Assembly: GCA_963761475.1 (NCBI GenBank) | Contig: CAVXGT010000006.1 | Location: 310,001 to 374,000, forward strand | Origin: Ga0077555 sp963761475 | Lineage (GTDB): Bacteria > Pseudomonadota > Alphaproteobacteria > Rhizobiales > Hyphomicrobiaceae | DNA: 64,000 nt | Direction: 5' to 3' | Part shown: positions 17,194-25,710 of the stretch, piece by piece | How the letters are laid out: the number at the start of each line of letters is the position of its first letter | Numbering within the stretch: position 1 is the stretch's first letter | Position numbers and translations under genes: made by a program | Notes under the pieces: generated by a model | Seen by the model: the letters and a program-made list of their open reading frames with translations, nothing else | What the model was told of the DNA's origin: nothing | Database searches by the model: none

Positions 17194-17792
17194 GGCTGTC
17201 CGAGCTTGAAGCCCCGTTGCAAATCTGCGCAAGGCGCGTGGCGATGGCAATCGATGAGGTGGTCGTTGACGAAGCCCGTCGATTGCATGAAGGCATAGAC
17301 CGTCGTCGGCCCGACGAATCTAAAGCCCTTCTGCTTGAGGTCCTTCGATATCGCTTTCGACAGGTCCGTTTGCGCCGGGACTTCTGTTCGCGACCGCCGC
17401 TCGTGAATGATCGGTTTGCCGTCCACGAACCCCCAGAGATACTCGGCGAACGAGGTCTGTTCCCGCAACTTCAGATAAGCGCGCGCATTGTCGATGCTTG
17501 CCTCGATCTTCATCCTGTTGCGCACAATGCCGGCATCCGCCATCAGCCGCGCCTTGTCTTTGTCGGTATATCGCGCCATCCGGACCGCATCGAACTCATG
17601 GAAAGCCTTGCGAAAGGCGGGTCGTTTTTTAAGGATGGTCAACCACGAAAGACCCGATTGAAACCCCTCGAGCACCAGTTTTTCGAAAAGCTGCCGGTCG
17701 CCGGTCTGCGGCACGCCCCACTCCTCGTCATGATAACGCGTGTATTCACCATCCTGGATGCCGACCCAGTCGCATCGCTTGACCTCGCTCAT
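17190..17792 (-). CDS. tag: DNA-3-methyladenine glycosylase I
   Basis: A 200-residue enzyme that excises 3-methyladenine from alkylated DNA. Its zinc site is visible: Cys in VKRCDW, His in TRYHDEEWG, and the C-terminal His and Cys of VNDHLIDCHRH. The active-site Glu is in VLEGFQSGLSW. Length is normal (187-200). It overlaps its neighbours by 4 bases on both sides (ygfZ upstream, HD gene downstream), so it is translated from a coupled operon. Confidence 0.95.
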   Translation of the reverse strand: MSEVKRCDWVGIQDGEYTRYHDEEWGVPQTGDRQLFEKLVLEGFQSGLSWLTILKKRPAFRKAFHEFDAVRMARYTDKDKARLMADAGIVRNRMKIEASIDNARAYLKLREQTSFAEYLWGFVDGKPIIHERRSRTEVPAQTDLSKAISKDLKQKGFRFVGPTTVYAFMQSTGFVNDHLIDCHRHAPCADLQRGFKLGQP

Positions 17793-18661
17793 GCCTGTCC
17801 CGCCTCACGCTGCGCCCGATAGCGTGCGAGCGCCTCGGGATCGATTGTGATGGTGACGTCACCTGCCGCAAGCGCCACCCCTTTCGCAAGGGCGTCTTCG
17901 GCCCGGTCGAGTCGCACCAGCGCCAGCCCCGACAGCGACGCGACCGAACCGATGTTGCCGATTTCTGCCGTCCCGGCGCCAAGCGCTGTCCCCGTCGCCA
18001 GTGGCCCGTCGCCGGTGACGCGCACGATGCGCTTGCGAACCACCGTCTTGTGCTGCATCCGCGCTACCACCTCTTGTCCGACGAAGCAGCCTTTGGTGAA
18101 CGAGACCGAGCCGTCCCGGTCGAAGTTGGCTTCGTGTGGAAATGTGTCGGCAGCGTTGAAATCGTGGCCGGCCTCGGCAACGCCGAGTGCGATGCGATGC
18201 GCATGCCAATCGGCAACGCCAGCCTCGTCGGCGGCCAACGCCCCGGCTGCCTCGCGCGTCATGATCCCCCTCAAGCCCAGATCGCGGTGGCGGGGATCGG
18301 CAAACACGACGGCGCCGGGCCAGGAAGGCGACCCATCTCCCCACGTGACCGCGACGACGTGGCTGGCGCTGAGGTCCTCGAAGGCGACCTTGGCGCGCAA
18401 CTTGTAGAGCGTGAGGCGTTTGATCAGCTCACCTGCCTGCTCGCCCCGGACATCCAGCAGGAAGCCGTTGTCGTGGCGGACGACGAAGAAGGCGAACAGT
18501 ATCTTGCCTTGTGGCGTGAGCAGGCCCGCATGAATGGCAGGCCGGCCGTCCAGCAGATCCATGTCGTTGGTAATGAGATTGTCGAGGAAGCCGCGGGCAT
18601 CCTCACCGGTAACCGCGATCACGCCGCGGTCGGGCAGCACCGCGCATTTTGCCGTGCTCAT
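17789..18661 (-). CDS. ygfZ: folate-dependent Fe-S cluster protein YgfZ/GcvT-like
   Basis: A 290-residue member of the YgfZ/Iba57 family, which uses tetrahydrofolate to assist repair or assembly of iron-sulfur clusters in proteins such as MiaB. The family signature KGCFVGQEVVARMQH is complete, with the conserved Cys. ATG 18661 follows AAGGAG by 7 bases. It is first in the operon ygfZ-tag-HD-NUDIX regulator and divergent from the dihydroorotase; the 96 bases between them must hold both promoters. Confidence 0.93.
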   Translation of the reverse strand: MSTAKCAVLPDRGVIAVTGEDARGFLDNLITNDMDLLDGRPAIHAGLLTPQGKILFAFFVVRHDNGFLLDVRGEQAGELIKRLTLYKLRAKVAFEDLSASHVVAVTWGDGSPSWPGAVVFADPRHRDLGLRGIMTREAAGALAADEAGVADWHAHRIALGVAEAGHDFNAADTFPHEANFDRDGSVSFTKGCFVGQEVVARMQHKTVVRKRIVRVTGDGPLATGTALGAGTAEIGNIGSVASLSGLALVRLDRAEDALAKGVALAAGDVTITIDPEALARYRAQREAGQA

Positions 18662-18757
18662 GACCTGCTCCTTGATCGGGACGCTTCTCGCCCGTGCCAA
18701 TCTGCGCTACGTCGCATGGCAGACCTGATCGAAACCAAACCGCTCGGAGGCCTGCCG

Positions 18758-20086
18758 GTGTCAGACACGTACGATCTCATCATCCGTGGCGCAATGGTCG
18801 TCAACCACGATGGCGCGGCCGAGCGCGATATCGCCATCCGCCACGGCCGGATCGCCGCCATCGGCGCGCTGCAGTCGGCCAAGGCTGCCGAAACCCTGGA
18901 GGCGAGGGGGCTCACGATCCTGCCCGGCGTCATTGACAGTCAGGTCCACTTTCGCGAACCCGGCATGGAGCAGAAGGAGGATCTCGCGACCGGCAGTCGG
19001 GCAGCCGTCATGGGCGGCGTGACCGCTGTGTTCGAGATGCCGAACACCAAGCCGCTGACCACAGATGAGGCAGCGCTGGCCGACAAGGTGCGCCGCGCCC
19101 GAGGCCGCATGCACTGCGACTTCGCCTTCTACGTTGGCGCCACCCGTGAGAACATCGAGGCCATCCCGCAGCTCGAGAAGCTCGAGGCCTCCGCCGGCAT
19201 CAAGGTGTTCATGGGCGCCTCCACCGGCGATCTCCTGGTCGAGGACGAGCCTTCATTGGATCGCATCATTGCCCGCTTGTCCCGCCGCGCAGCCTTCCAT
19301 TCCGAGGACGAGGCCCGACTGCGCGAGCGCGCCGGCCTGCGCGAGCATGGCAACCCCGTCACCCATCCCCTCTGGCGCGATCCCGAAGCAGCCATGATCG
19401 CGACGCAACGGCTGGTCGGCCTTGCCCAGAAGCACCGGCGCCGCGTCCATGTCCTGCACATTTCGACCGCTGACGAGATCCGCTATCTCCGAGACCACAA
19501 GACCTGGGCGACGTGCGAGGTGACCCCGCATCATCTCACGCTGGTGGCGCCGGATTGCTATGAGCGGCTTGGAACCTTTGCGCAGATGAACCCGCCTGTG
19601 CGCGATGAGGCTCATCGGCAAGGCATCTGGGCGGGCATCGCCGACGGCACCGTCGATGTGCTGGGCTCCGATCACGCCCCCCATACCGCGGAAGAGAAGC
19701 ATCACCCCTACCCGGAGAGCCACTCGGGCATGACCGGCGTGCAAACCTTGGTGCCGCTGATGCTGGATCACGTCAATGCCGGCCGCTTGAGCCTGCAGCG
19801 GTTGGTTGACCTGACGAGCGCCGGCCCCCAGCGCATCTTCGGTCTGGCCAGCAAAGGCCGCATTGCGGTCGGTTACGACGCCGACCTCACCATCGTCGAC
19901 ATGGCGCGCTCCGAGACCATTACGAACGCCTGGATCCAATCGCGATCGCAGTGGACGCCCTACGACGGCGTCAAGGTCAAGGGCTGGCCCGTCGGCACGT
20001 TCGTGCGTGGCCGCCGTGTCATGTGGCAAGGCCAGATCGAAACGCAGGCCGGTGGCGAGCCCGTGCGCTTCTTGGAAGCCGGCTGA
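18758..20086 (+). CDS. dihydroorotase (class I-like amidohydrolase)
   Basis: An amidohydrolase of about 442 residues that fits dihydroorotase (third step of UMP synthesis). Seen: the N-terminal metal loop PGVIDSQVHFREPG, the Lys for carbamylation in GIKVFMGASTGDL, HVLHIS, CEVTPHHLTL and the catalytic Asp in LGSDHAPHT. The first His of the usual HxH metal pair is Gln. I recall similar Gln forms among alphaproteobacterial proteins, so this may be a subfamily trait rather than damage. GTG 18758 follows GGAGG; ATG 18716 is weaker, and any frame further upstream runs antisense to ygfZ. Allantoinase or hydantoinase are alternatives. Confidence 0.85.
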   Translation: MSDTYDLIIRGAMVVNHDGAAERDIAIRHGRIAAIGALQSAKAAETLEARGLTILPGVIDSQVHFREPGMEQKEDLATGSRAAVMGGVTAVFEMPNTKPLTTDEAALADKVRRARGRMHCDFAFYVGATRENIEAIPQLEKLEASAGIKVFMGASTGDLLVEDEPSLDRIIARLSRRAAFHSEDEARLRERAGLREHGNPVTHPLWRDPEAAMIATQRLVGLAQKHRRRVHVLHISTADEIRYLRDHKTWATCEVTPHHLTLVAPDCYERLGTFAQMNPPVRDEAHRQGIWAGIADGTVDVLGSDHAPHTAEEKHHPYPESHSGMTGVQTLVPLMLDHVNAGRLSLQRLVDLTSAGPQRIFGLASKGRIAVGYDADLTIVDMARSETITNAWIQSRSQWTPYDGVKVKGWPVGTFVRGRRVMWQGQIETQAGGEPVRFLEAG

Positions 20087-20100
20087 AGCTTTGAAGCGGC

Positions 20101-20142
20101 GAAGCCGGAGCCCGCGCTGGTCTCCGGCTTCTTTCGGTTCTC
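20101..20142 (+). terminator. terminator after the dihydroorotase gene
   Basis: A perfect 10-bp stem (GAAGCCGGAG at 20101-20110 with CTCCGGCTTC at 20122-20131), an 11-nt loop and a T-rich tail TTTCGGTTCTCT. It lies 15 bases after the stop codon and before the convergent transpeptidase gene. Confidence 0.7.
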
Positions 20143-20164
20143 TAGGTGTCGCAAGAAGCGGAGA

Positions 20165-20959
20165 TTACCCGCGCTTGCCCGCGCCCGCTTCGGCCGCCTG
20201 CAAGCTGCGCGACACGATCACCTTCGTGCCGACGCCGACCCGCTCGGCGAGATCGATCACGTGCCCGTTGAGCATGCGGAAGCAGCCCGACGACTGCGCT
20301 CGCCCGATCGACCTGGAATCGTTGGTGCCATGGATGCGATAGAGCGTCTTGCCGAGGTAGAGTGCCTTGGCACCGAGTGGATTGCGCAGCCCCCCGGTCA
20401 TTTTCTCGGGCAGCTTGGGATCGCGCTCCCGCATCTCGGCCGGCGGATGCCAGTCAGGCCACTCGGCCACCCGGCTGATCTTTTCCTCTCCCGTCCACGT
20501 AAAGCCCTCTCGGCCGACTGAGATCGGATAGCGCAGCGCGCTGCCGTCATGCCCGACCAGCAGCAATTGCCGCCCGGCAGTGTCGATGATGATCGTGCCC
20601 GCAGCATGCCGTCCGCTGTAGGCCACGCGTTGGGGCGGTATTGGCGTGATGTTGGGACGTGGGCCGCCGTTGGCAATCCGCGGCATCGCCTCGTCGTCAT
20701 TATAGTGGCGCCGCGCCTGCCGCCGGTCGTTGGGCGACAGAAACGAGTCCTGGTCCTCATAGTAGCGGCGGATGTACCGCTGCGGCGGCAGCGTCCGATA
20801 GCGCGGCGGCGGCGGCGCATAATAAGGCCGATAATAGCTGCTCCGCCCGCGCTGGTCACGGTATGCGGGGCCGCTCTCGCCCCAGCCCCAGCTCTGGGCT
20901 TGCGCCTCGCCGACTACGAGGACAAACGGGGCAAATGCCAGAAAAACACGACGCATCAT
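20165..20959 (-). CDS. L,D-transpeptidase (YkuD domain)
   Basis: A 264-residue exported protein: signal peptide (VFLAFAPFVLVVGEAQA), a Tyr/Pro/Arg-rich linker (residues 22-80), then a YkuD domain. The catalytic site is YRIHGTNDSRSIG followed by SSGCFRM, with Cys as nucleophile and Ser where many members have His. Such enzymes form 3-3 cross-links in peptidoglycan or attach proteins to it. A close paralogue lies at 21635-22438, sharing GREGF, EWPDWHPPAEMR and GGL-NPLGAKALYLG. It is divergent from a small NTF2-like gene. Confidence 0.92.
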   Translation of the reverse strand: MMRRVFLAFAPFVLVVGEAQAQSWGWGESGPAYRDQRGRSSYYRPYYAPPPPRYRTLPPQRYIRRYYEDQDSFLSPNDRRQARRHYNDDEAMPRIANGGPRPNITPIPPQRVAYSGRHAAGTIIIDTAGRQLLLVGHDGSALRYPISVGREGFTWTGEEKISRVAEWPDWHPPAEMRERDPKLPEKMTGGLRNPLGAKALYLGKTLYRIHGTNDSRSIGRAQSSGCFRMLNGHVIDLAERVGVGTKVIVSRSLQAAEAGAGKRG

Positions 20960-21069
20960 GATGTTCTACTCCACTCGTGCGACATATAGGGGTGTCGGTG
21001 AGCGATGAAAAGGCCTGCCTTTTGACATTCTCTTAGTCGTGAACGACGTTGCCGTTGCGTTCACCCGCA

Positions 21070-21090
21070 GCCGTACCATTTCGGTACGGC
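21070..21090. promoter_or_regulatory. 8-bp inverted repeat upstream of the NTF2-like gene
   Basis: GCCGTACC and GGTACGGC form a perfect inverted repeat around a 5-base centre, 61 bases before the start at 21151. It could be an operator in the divergent promoter region shared with the first L,D-transpeptidase gene. No regulator is indicated. Confidence 0.3.
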
Positions 21091-21150
21091 CGTCAACCAG
21101 AACGCGCACCCGCCCCACCCGGGGCGCTCATTCGGATGGAGAATGGCCCG

Positions 21151-21540
21151 ATGTCCCAAGCCCAGGTTTCCGACCACGTCGCCGCCATCGAGGCCGTCGT
21201 AAAGACCTATCTCGACGGTCTCTACGAAGGGGACGTCACCAAGCTCGGTCAGGCCTTTCACGAAGCATGCCACCTCTATTCCGCGGGGGCGGACGGTGTT
21301 GCAGACCTCCCGCGGGCCAAGTGGTTCGAGCTGGTTGCATCACGCACCTCGCCGCGCGCAGCCGGTCACGCCCGCACCGATCGCATTGTGTCGATCGACC
21401 TGAGTGGTCCCGAAACCGCGTTCGTCAAGCTGGAGTGCTCGGTGCCTCAACGTGACTTCACCGATTACCTCCTCCTCTTGAAGACCGCAGGCGGTTGGCA
21501 AATCGTGTCCAAGTCGTTCCGTGCCGTAGCGCGGTCATAG
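21151..21540 (+). CDS. NTF2-like (lumazine-binding-like) protein
   Basis: A 129-residue cytoplasmic protein with the SnoaL/NTF2-like pattern: an N-terminal helix pair (VAAIEAVVKTYLDGLYEGDV), LGQAFHEACHLYSA, and a C-terminal sheet ending GGWQIVSKSFRAV. This is the layout of the putative lumazine-binding family (PF12893). No catalytic residues are evident and the function is unknown. ATG 21151 is preferred because GGAGA lies upstream. It sits between the two L,D-transpeptidase genes, on the opposite strand. Confidence 0.8.
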   Translation: MSQAQVSDHVAAIEAVVKTYLDGLYEGDVTKLGQAFHEACHLYSAGADGVADLPRAKWFELVASRTSPRAAGHARTDRIVSIDLSGPETAFVKLECSVPQRDFTDYLLLLKTAGGWQIVSKSFRAVARS

Positions 21541-21546
21541 ACGAAC

Positions 21547-21590
21547 AACGAAAAAAGGGACCAGCCACGGTTTTGCGCGTCTGGTCCCTT
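21547..21590 (-). terminator. Rho-independent terminator between the NTF2-like gene and the second transpeptidase
   Basis: A 10-bp perfect stem (AAGGGACCAG at 21555-21564 with CTGGTCCCTT at 21581-21590) and a 16-nt loop, flanked on the minus strand by TTTTTT. It ends the second L,D-transpeptidase transcript and may also stop the convergent NTF2-like one. Confidence 0.8.
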
Positions 21591-21634
21591 GCTCGTCGTT
21601 GTGAGTGCAGTGACGGACGTCTGTGGCGGGCTCC

Positions 21635-22438
21635 TCAGCGCGCGGCCGAGGCCGTCTTGTTCGGTGAGGCGTTGATCACCACGACCTTGGTGCCGATACC
21701 GACCCGTTGCGCCAGGTCGACGACGTGCCGGTTGTGCATGCGGAAGCAGCCGGACGAAGCTGCCCGACCGATCGAGCGCGCATCGCTGGTGCCGTGGATG
21801 CGGTAGAGCGTGTTGCCGAGATAGAGTGCCTTGGCGCCGAGGGGGTTCCAAAGGCCACCAGTCATCTTGACCGGGAGTTTTGGATCGCGCTGGCGCATCT
21901 CGGCCGGCGGGTGCCAGTCGGGCCAAGACGCCATCCGGCTGATCTTTTCCTCGCCGGCCCACGCAAAGCCTTCTCTGCCGACCGACACCGGGTAGACGTA
22001 GGCCTGTCCGCCATCGCGCACCAGGTAGAGACGCCGCGCCGCCGTGTCGATCACGACAGTGCCGGGCTTTTGGGTTGTCTGGTATTCGACCGTCTTGGGG
22101 GAGCGGGGCTCGAGATCAGGCTTGGGGCCGCCTTCGACGATCGCTGGTCCCTTCGGCATTGCCTGAGGCTTTGCCGGCTTGTCCTCGTCTTCATCATCAT
22201 CGGACCACCAAAAGCTTCCGGGCGCACCGAGGCCTGCCGAAAGTCCGGCGGGAGCAGGGGAGCCCTTGGCCTTGGATTTTTTCTGTTTGGCCGACGGCGA
22301 GTTGGCGTTCACGCCAGCTCCCGCATCCGGCTTGTACATTTCAAGAATGTTCGGCTGGTGCCAAGGCACCCAGGATTGGGATTGAGCCGGCAGTGCAGCG
22401 GCCACCAATAAGCCGGCCGATAGTGCGAAACGATACAT
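21635..22438 (-). CDS. L,D-transpeptidase (YkuD domain), second copy
   Basis: A 267-residue paralogue of the enzyme at 20165-20959. Signal peptide (FALSAGLLVAAALPAQSQS), a Lys/Ser/Pro linker with an acidic patch WWSDDDEDEDKP near residue 80, then the YkuD domain with YRIHGTSDARSIG and SSGCFRM (catalytic Cys). The linkers of the two copies are unrelated: basic and Tyr-rich in the first, acidic and Lys-rich here. That suggests different localisation or partners with the same chemistry. Confidence 0.92.
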   Translation of the reverse strand: MYRFALSAGLLVAAALPAQSQSWVPWHQPNILEMYKPDAGAGVNANSPSAKQKKSKAKGSPAPAGLSAGLGAPGSFWWSDDDEDEDKPAKPQAMPKGPAIVEGGPKPDLEPRSPKTVEYQTTQKPGTVVIDTAARRLYLVRDGGQAYVYPVSVGREGFAWAGEEKISRMASWPDWHPPAEMRQRDPKLPVKMTGGLWNPLGAKALYLGNTLYRIHGTSDARSIGRAASSGCFRMHNRHVVDLAQRVGIGTKVVVINASPNKTASAAR

Positions 22439-22559
22439 CGGTTGAGCCCCTCGCTATATGCGGGCCCCTTGGTAAACTCGCACGAGTGATCACGGCCACT
22501 CGCCTTTGCCGATATGGTTACTTTGCCGGCCCTTTAGAAAGAGCGGTCGAGGCAGTGGC

Positions 22560-23192
22560 TCACTTGCGCAGAAAGTGCCACGTGCCGTCGGCTCCGATGC
22601 CGATCCGCCAGTAGTCGTAGACGCCGCGCTCGCGCATGGACTTGAGCGCCGGCTCTGGCACGAGTGCCTTCAGTTCGGCGCCTTCGCTATCGGTCAGGTC
22701 CTTGATGCCAGACTCTGCAAACCGCGGCCAGACATAGACGCGATTGTTCTCCGGATCCGGCCCAAGTGGCACGGCGACCCAGCGGCTTGCCAGCAGCTTG
22801 CCGATCATCGCCAACAGATCCACATCCGCCTGCACCTTCGCCAGTTGCTTCAAACCGTCCATTGCATCGAGAGCGTCCCCGTCCGCGATGACCGGTCTGA
22901 TTTCGTTGAGCTCGACGGCCAGTCTGAGATCCTCGACCTTACCCGACCTTACGGCTTCGAGAATGGTTGCGCGCATGTCGGCGGCAGGAGCGGGCAGACC
23001 ATTCCCGCCTCTGTCGGCTTGCTGCGAATTTTCTGCCACCAAATCGGATTGAGGCGGCGTCAAGTCTTGTGCGATGACACGATCGCTCGCATAGACAAGA
23101 GGCGAGATGCTCAGTAGCAGTAGAATGGGCAACAACAGCGGGGCCGACCGCCACGCCCTGTAGGCGTGCGGAGAAGGTCTGGAAGGGGACAA
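22560..23192 (-). CDS. exported protein of unknown function
   Basis: About 210 residues with a signal or anchor segment (APLLLPILLLLSISPLVYAS). The mature part has an ILEAVRSGKVEDLRLAVELNE helix region and a C-terminal stretch VAVPLGPDPENNRVYVWPRFAE followed by GIGADGTWHFLRK, which looks conserved but has no family name I can give. The start is uncertain: TTG 23192 gives a sensible signal peptide, whereas longer forms (ATG 23306) would overlap the divergent LysE gene. Probably periplasmic. It lies 121 bases downstream of nothing on its strand and is followed by the second L,D-transpeptidase gene. Confidence 0.6.
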   Translation of the reverse strand: MSPSRPSPHAYRAWRSAPLLLPILLLLSISPLVYASDRVIAQDLTPPQSDLVAENSQQADRGGNGLPAPAADMRATILEAVRSGKVEDLRLAVELNEIRPVIADGDALDAMDGLKQLAKVQADVDLLAMIGKLLASRWVAVPLGPDPENNRVYVWPRFAESGIKDLTDSEGAELKALVPEPALKSMRERGVYDYWRIGIGADGTWHFLRK

Positions 23193-23295
23193 GGGCGTTG
23201 AAGCAGCATAGGGGGGGCGGCATGGTTGGGCGGCGCGGCCAAACAGGCACGACAGTGATCGCCTGTTGGTGTCCGCGACCAGGCTCGGGGGCGTA

Positions 23296-23967
23296 ATGGG
23301 GTTCATTCCAAATCCGCTCATCATTCCCGTGGGCTTCATCATCGGTGTTCTCATTGCATTGCCTACGGGTCCGATCAACCTGCTGGGCCTCCAGCGCGCC
23401 GCTGAACGGGGGTTTTTTGGTGGTCTGGCCGCCGGCATCGGAATCATGCTGGGCGATGGATTGATCGCAATTGTGGCCGCCATGGGTGTGAATGCGGTCT
23501 CAGGCGCCCTGCGCCTCTACCGGACGGCAATCCAGATTGTTGGCGGCCTCGCCCTGATCGGTGCAGGTCTCAAGCTGTTTCTCACCCCGACCACTTTTAC
23601 CAGCCACCTCGAATCGGCTGGGACCACTCTCGGCGATTTCGCCTGGGATATCCCGAAGCACTTCTTCTTGACCATCACCAATCCCGGCGCCGTCCTGAGC
23701 CTGATCGCCATCATCGGCGGCGCCAGTTCGTTCGTCGAGGTGGCCTCCGTCCCGGACGCCATCGCCATAACGCTGGCAATTATGGGCGGCAGTTTCGTCT
23801 ATTGGCTGGTCGTCTCGCACCTCATCAATCGGGTGCGTCATCGTCTCTACGGCGATTTGATGGGGCGCCTCAACCGCATTGCCGGCTTGCTGCTGATCAG
23901 CTTCGGCTGCGTGCTGATCGGCGAGATGATCATGAAACATCTGGGCGTTGGCAGCCTGATGCCATAG
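23296..23967 (+). CDS. LysE/RhtB-family exporter
   Basis: A 223-residue inner-membrane protein with about six hydrophobic segments and the LysE signature ALPTGPINLLGLQRAAERGFFGGLAAGIGIMLGD split over helix 1 and the following loop. The family exports amino acids or related small molecules. ATG 23296 is preferred over a GTG at 23266. Its TAG stop is the first triplet of a repeat motif shared with another gene end at 33630. A second LysE protein lies at 34595. Confidence 0.87.
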   Translation: MGFIPNPLIIPVGFIIGVLIALPTGPINLLGLQRAAERGFFGGLAAGIGIMLGDGLIAIVAAMGVNAVSGALRLYRTAIQIVGGLALIGAGLKLFLTPTTFTSHLESAGTTLGDFAWDIPKHFFLTITNPGAVLSLIAIIGGASSFVEVASVPDAIAITLAIMGGSFVYWLVVSHLINRVRHRLYGDLMGRLNRIAGLLLISFGCVLIGEMIMKHLGVGSLMP

Positions 23968-23981
23968 AGCCTGATCGGCGG
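23965..23981. repeat. partial copy of a TAGAGCCTGATCGG repeat
   Basis: The 15 bases TAGAGCCTGATCGGC, beginning with the LysE stop codon, recur at 33630-33644, also beginning at a stop codon. No matching right arm is seen here, so this looks like a truncated copy of a palindromic element. Confidence 0.5.
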
Positions 23982-24035
23982 GGGCGGAACTCTGCGTCAG
24001 TCCACCAGCACCACGCTGTAGTTCGGCGCGTGGCC

Positions 24036-24293
24036 TTACTGATGAACCTGGTAGAGCGTGAACTCGCCCGAGCGCACCCGCTCGACGAGGCCTCCCGTCA
24101 ATTCTGCCACGGCATCCTCGCCGTAAGCCGCCACCAGATCCGACAGCGCCGTGTAGATGGCAGCGTACGCCATCAGCTCCGGCTTGATGCCGCTGGTTGC
24201 ACCGATTTCCCACGCCTCGAGAATGCAATCGAGTGCGCGCAGACTGTCATCGTCACTGTTCGCGAGACCAAGCCCCATGGCCATTCCCATCAT
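24036..24293 (-). CDS. small protein of unknown function
   Basis: A helical protein of about 85 residues. The body ALDCILEAWEIGATSGIKPE, then YAAIYTALSDLVAAYGEDAV and a short acidic/basic C terminus, has the codon and amino acid use of its neighbours, and it fills a gap on the minus strand. The start is unclear: several ATG codons at 24293-24278 and a TTG at 24308 are possible. I do not recognise a family. Confidence 0.5.
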   Translation of the reverse strand: MMGMAMGLGLANSDDDSLRALDCILEAWEIGATSGIKPELMAYAAIYTALSDLVAAYGEDAVAELTGGLVERVRSGEFTLYQVHQ

Positions 24294-24508
24294 TCCAGGC
24301 CACCGCAATCTGCAGAAAAATGCCTTGCCGGTGGTTCCCTCGTCATGGGCTGCCTAACATGCCGAATGCGATCGTGTGGGATTTGCAACAAAAACGGTAA
24401 ACGTGTGTGCATGGCTGCTCCGCGCGTCCTCGCAACGCTCGGTCAATCATCGGTACAGACATAATCGTTAGTGCTCTCGCCGTGCGCGAGAGAGGCACTG
24501 GAGCGACG

Positions 24509-24955
24509 TCAAGGAACGTTCTTTGCCAACGTGTCGGCGATCTGTGCCCCTTCGGCGAGGTATCGGCCAATCGCCGTCTGGGCCGTCGGCGTGCACGATT
24601 GGTAGGTGCGGCTGTAGCTGCGGTAGCCATTGTTGAATTTGCGCGTCAGCATGGCGCGGCGCAAAGGTGATCCACCGTCTGCTTGCAGAATGTCGCGCAT
24701 TCGGTCACGCCACAACTGCCGGTCGTTCTGACCGCACAATTCTCGCAGATAATGAATAGCCCCCAGGATCTCGCTCAGCCGCGACAGCTTTTCGTCGTAG
24801 GGCTTTGCGTCCTCGGGTCGAAGTGCCGCAGGCGTTTCGATCAGGCCGGCAGGCGGTAGCGCTGACGGGGCAGTCGGCGTCTGAGCGACCGCCGGCAAAG
24901 CCAGGCTGCCTGCCAGCATGAAGCTCACTCCAAGGCCCGCCAACCAGATCCGCAA
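24509..24955 (-). CDS. TIGR02301-family exported protein
   Basis: A 148-residue protein with a signal peptide (GVSFMLAGSLALPAVAQT). The mature domain PYDEKLSRLSEILGAIHYLR, LCGQNDRQLWRDRMRDIL and FNNGYRSYSRTYQSCTPTA matches the alphaproteobacterial TIGR02301 family, including two Cys likely to form a disulfide. The function is unknown; location is periplasmic. ATG 24955 has GGAG 7 bases upstream. It lies 143 bases downstream of the NUDIX gene. Confidence 0.87.
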   Translation of the reverse strand: MRIWLAGLGVSFMLAGSLALPAVAQTPTAPSALPPAGLIETPAALRPEDAKPYDEKLSRLSEILGAIHYLRELCGQNDRQLWRDRMRDILQADGGSPLRRAMLTRKFNNGYRSYSRTYQSCTPTAQTAIGRYLAEGAQIADTLAKNVP

Positions 24956-25098
24956 GAGATGACTCCATTTCTGTCCGGCGATGATGCACCAGCCGACGCA
25001 TCATCTTAGACGAGTCGCCCTCGATCCGCCGAGCCACGGGGCACCCTCGCCGAAGAAGCTTTCACTGCCACCAGTTCGTGACCTGTGCAAGGCAGGCC

Positions 25099-25563
25099 TT
25101 ACCTGTGCCCCTGCACCAACGCTGCGGCCTTCTCGATCAACCCCCTGGCGCCATCAGTCATCGCCAGTCCCCCGATGTTGTCGAGGTCGAAGAAACCTGT
25201 GGCGCGGCAGTCGTCGGCGGGGCTTGGTTCGCCGGCAAGCCAGAGGCCGAAATGTACTGCAATGACGTAGTGCACTGCGACGAGGCCCGGCCCTGCACTG
25301 ACGGAGGTTGGCTGGTGCTGGATCACCTCGTGCAGGTCGACGAGACCGAGGATTCGGGCCTCGATCCCCGTTTCCTCGCGGACTTCTCGTCGTGCCGCCT
25401 CCCGTGCCGCTTCCCCCGGCTCGACATGGCCGCCCGGCAGACTCCACAGCCCGACCATGGCGCCCTTGCCGCGCTCGCCGAGGAGGATCTTGCCGTCGCG
25501 AAAGATGGCGGCACTGGCAGCCAGCCGCGGCCAGCCTGTATTGCGCTCGGAGGTCTGCGTCAT
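25099..25563 (-). CDS. NUDIX hydrolase
   Basis: A 154-residue pyrophosphatase of the NUDIX superfamily. The complete NUDIX box is GGHVEPGEAAREAARREVRE followed at once by ETGIE, with the metal-binding REVREE glutamates in place near residues 44-68. The preceding GLWSLPGGH recalls MutT/ADP-ribose type enzymes. The substrate is a nucleoside diphosphate derivative; which one cannot be told. It is divergent from the SRAP gene. Confidence 0.92.
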   Translation of the reverse strand: MTQTSERNTGWPRLAASAAIFRDGKILLGERGKGAMVGLWSLPGGHVEPGEAAREAARREVREETGIEARILGLVDLHEVIQHQPTSVSAGPGLVAVHYVIAVHFGLWLAGEPSPADDCRATGFFDLDNIGGLAMTDGARGLIEKAAALVQGHR

Positions 25564-25710
25564 GGTGGCGGATTTGGTCCTGCGTGTTCGTCGCCCCGCT
25601 CGAATGACGGTGCGTTTGTGCTATCAGGCGACCGATCGGCACCGCGCGTCAACCGTTGAGGGAGTGGATCCGTCGACGGTTGCCGATTCCGAGGGGCCAT
25701 GGAGGAGCCG

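Noticed and set aside
18050..18757. Extension of the dihydroorotase frame upstream across ygfZ
   Set aside because: It is antisense to the well-supported ygfZ gene. The dihydroorotase N terminus begins at the GTG behind GGAGG.
24980..25005. GATGATGC/GCATCATC hairpin between the NUDIX and TIGR02301 genes
   Set aside because: The 8-bp stem has no T tract on either side and no clear role, so it is not called as a terminator.
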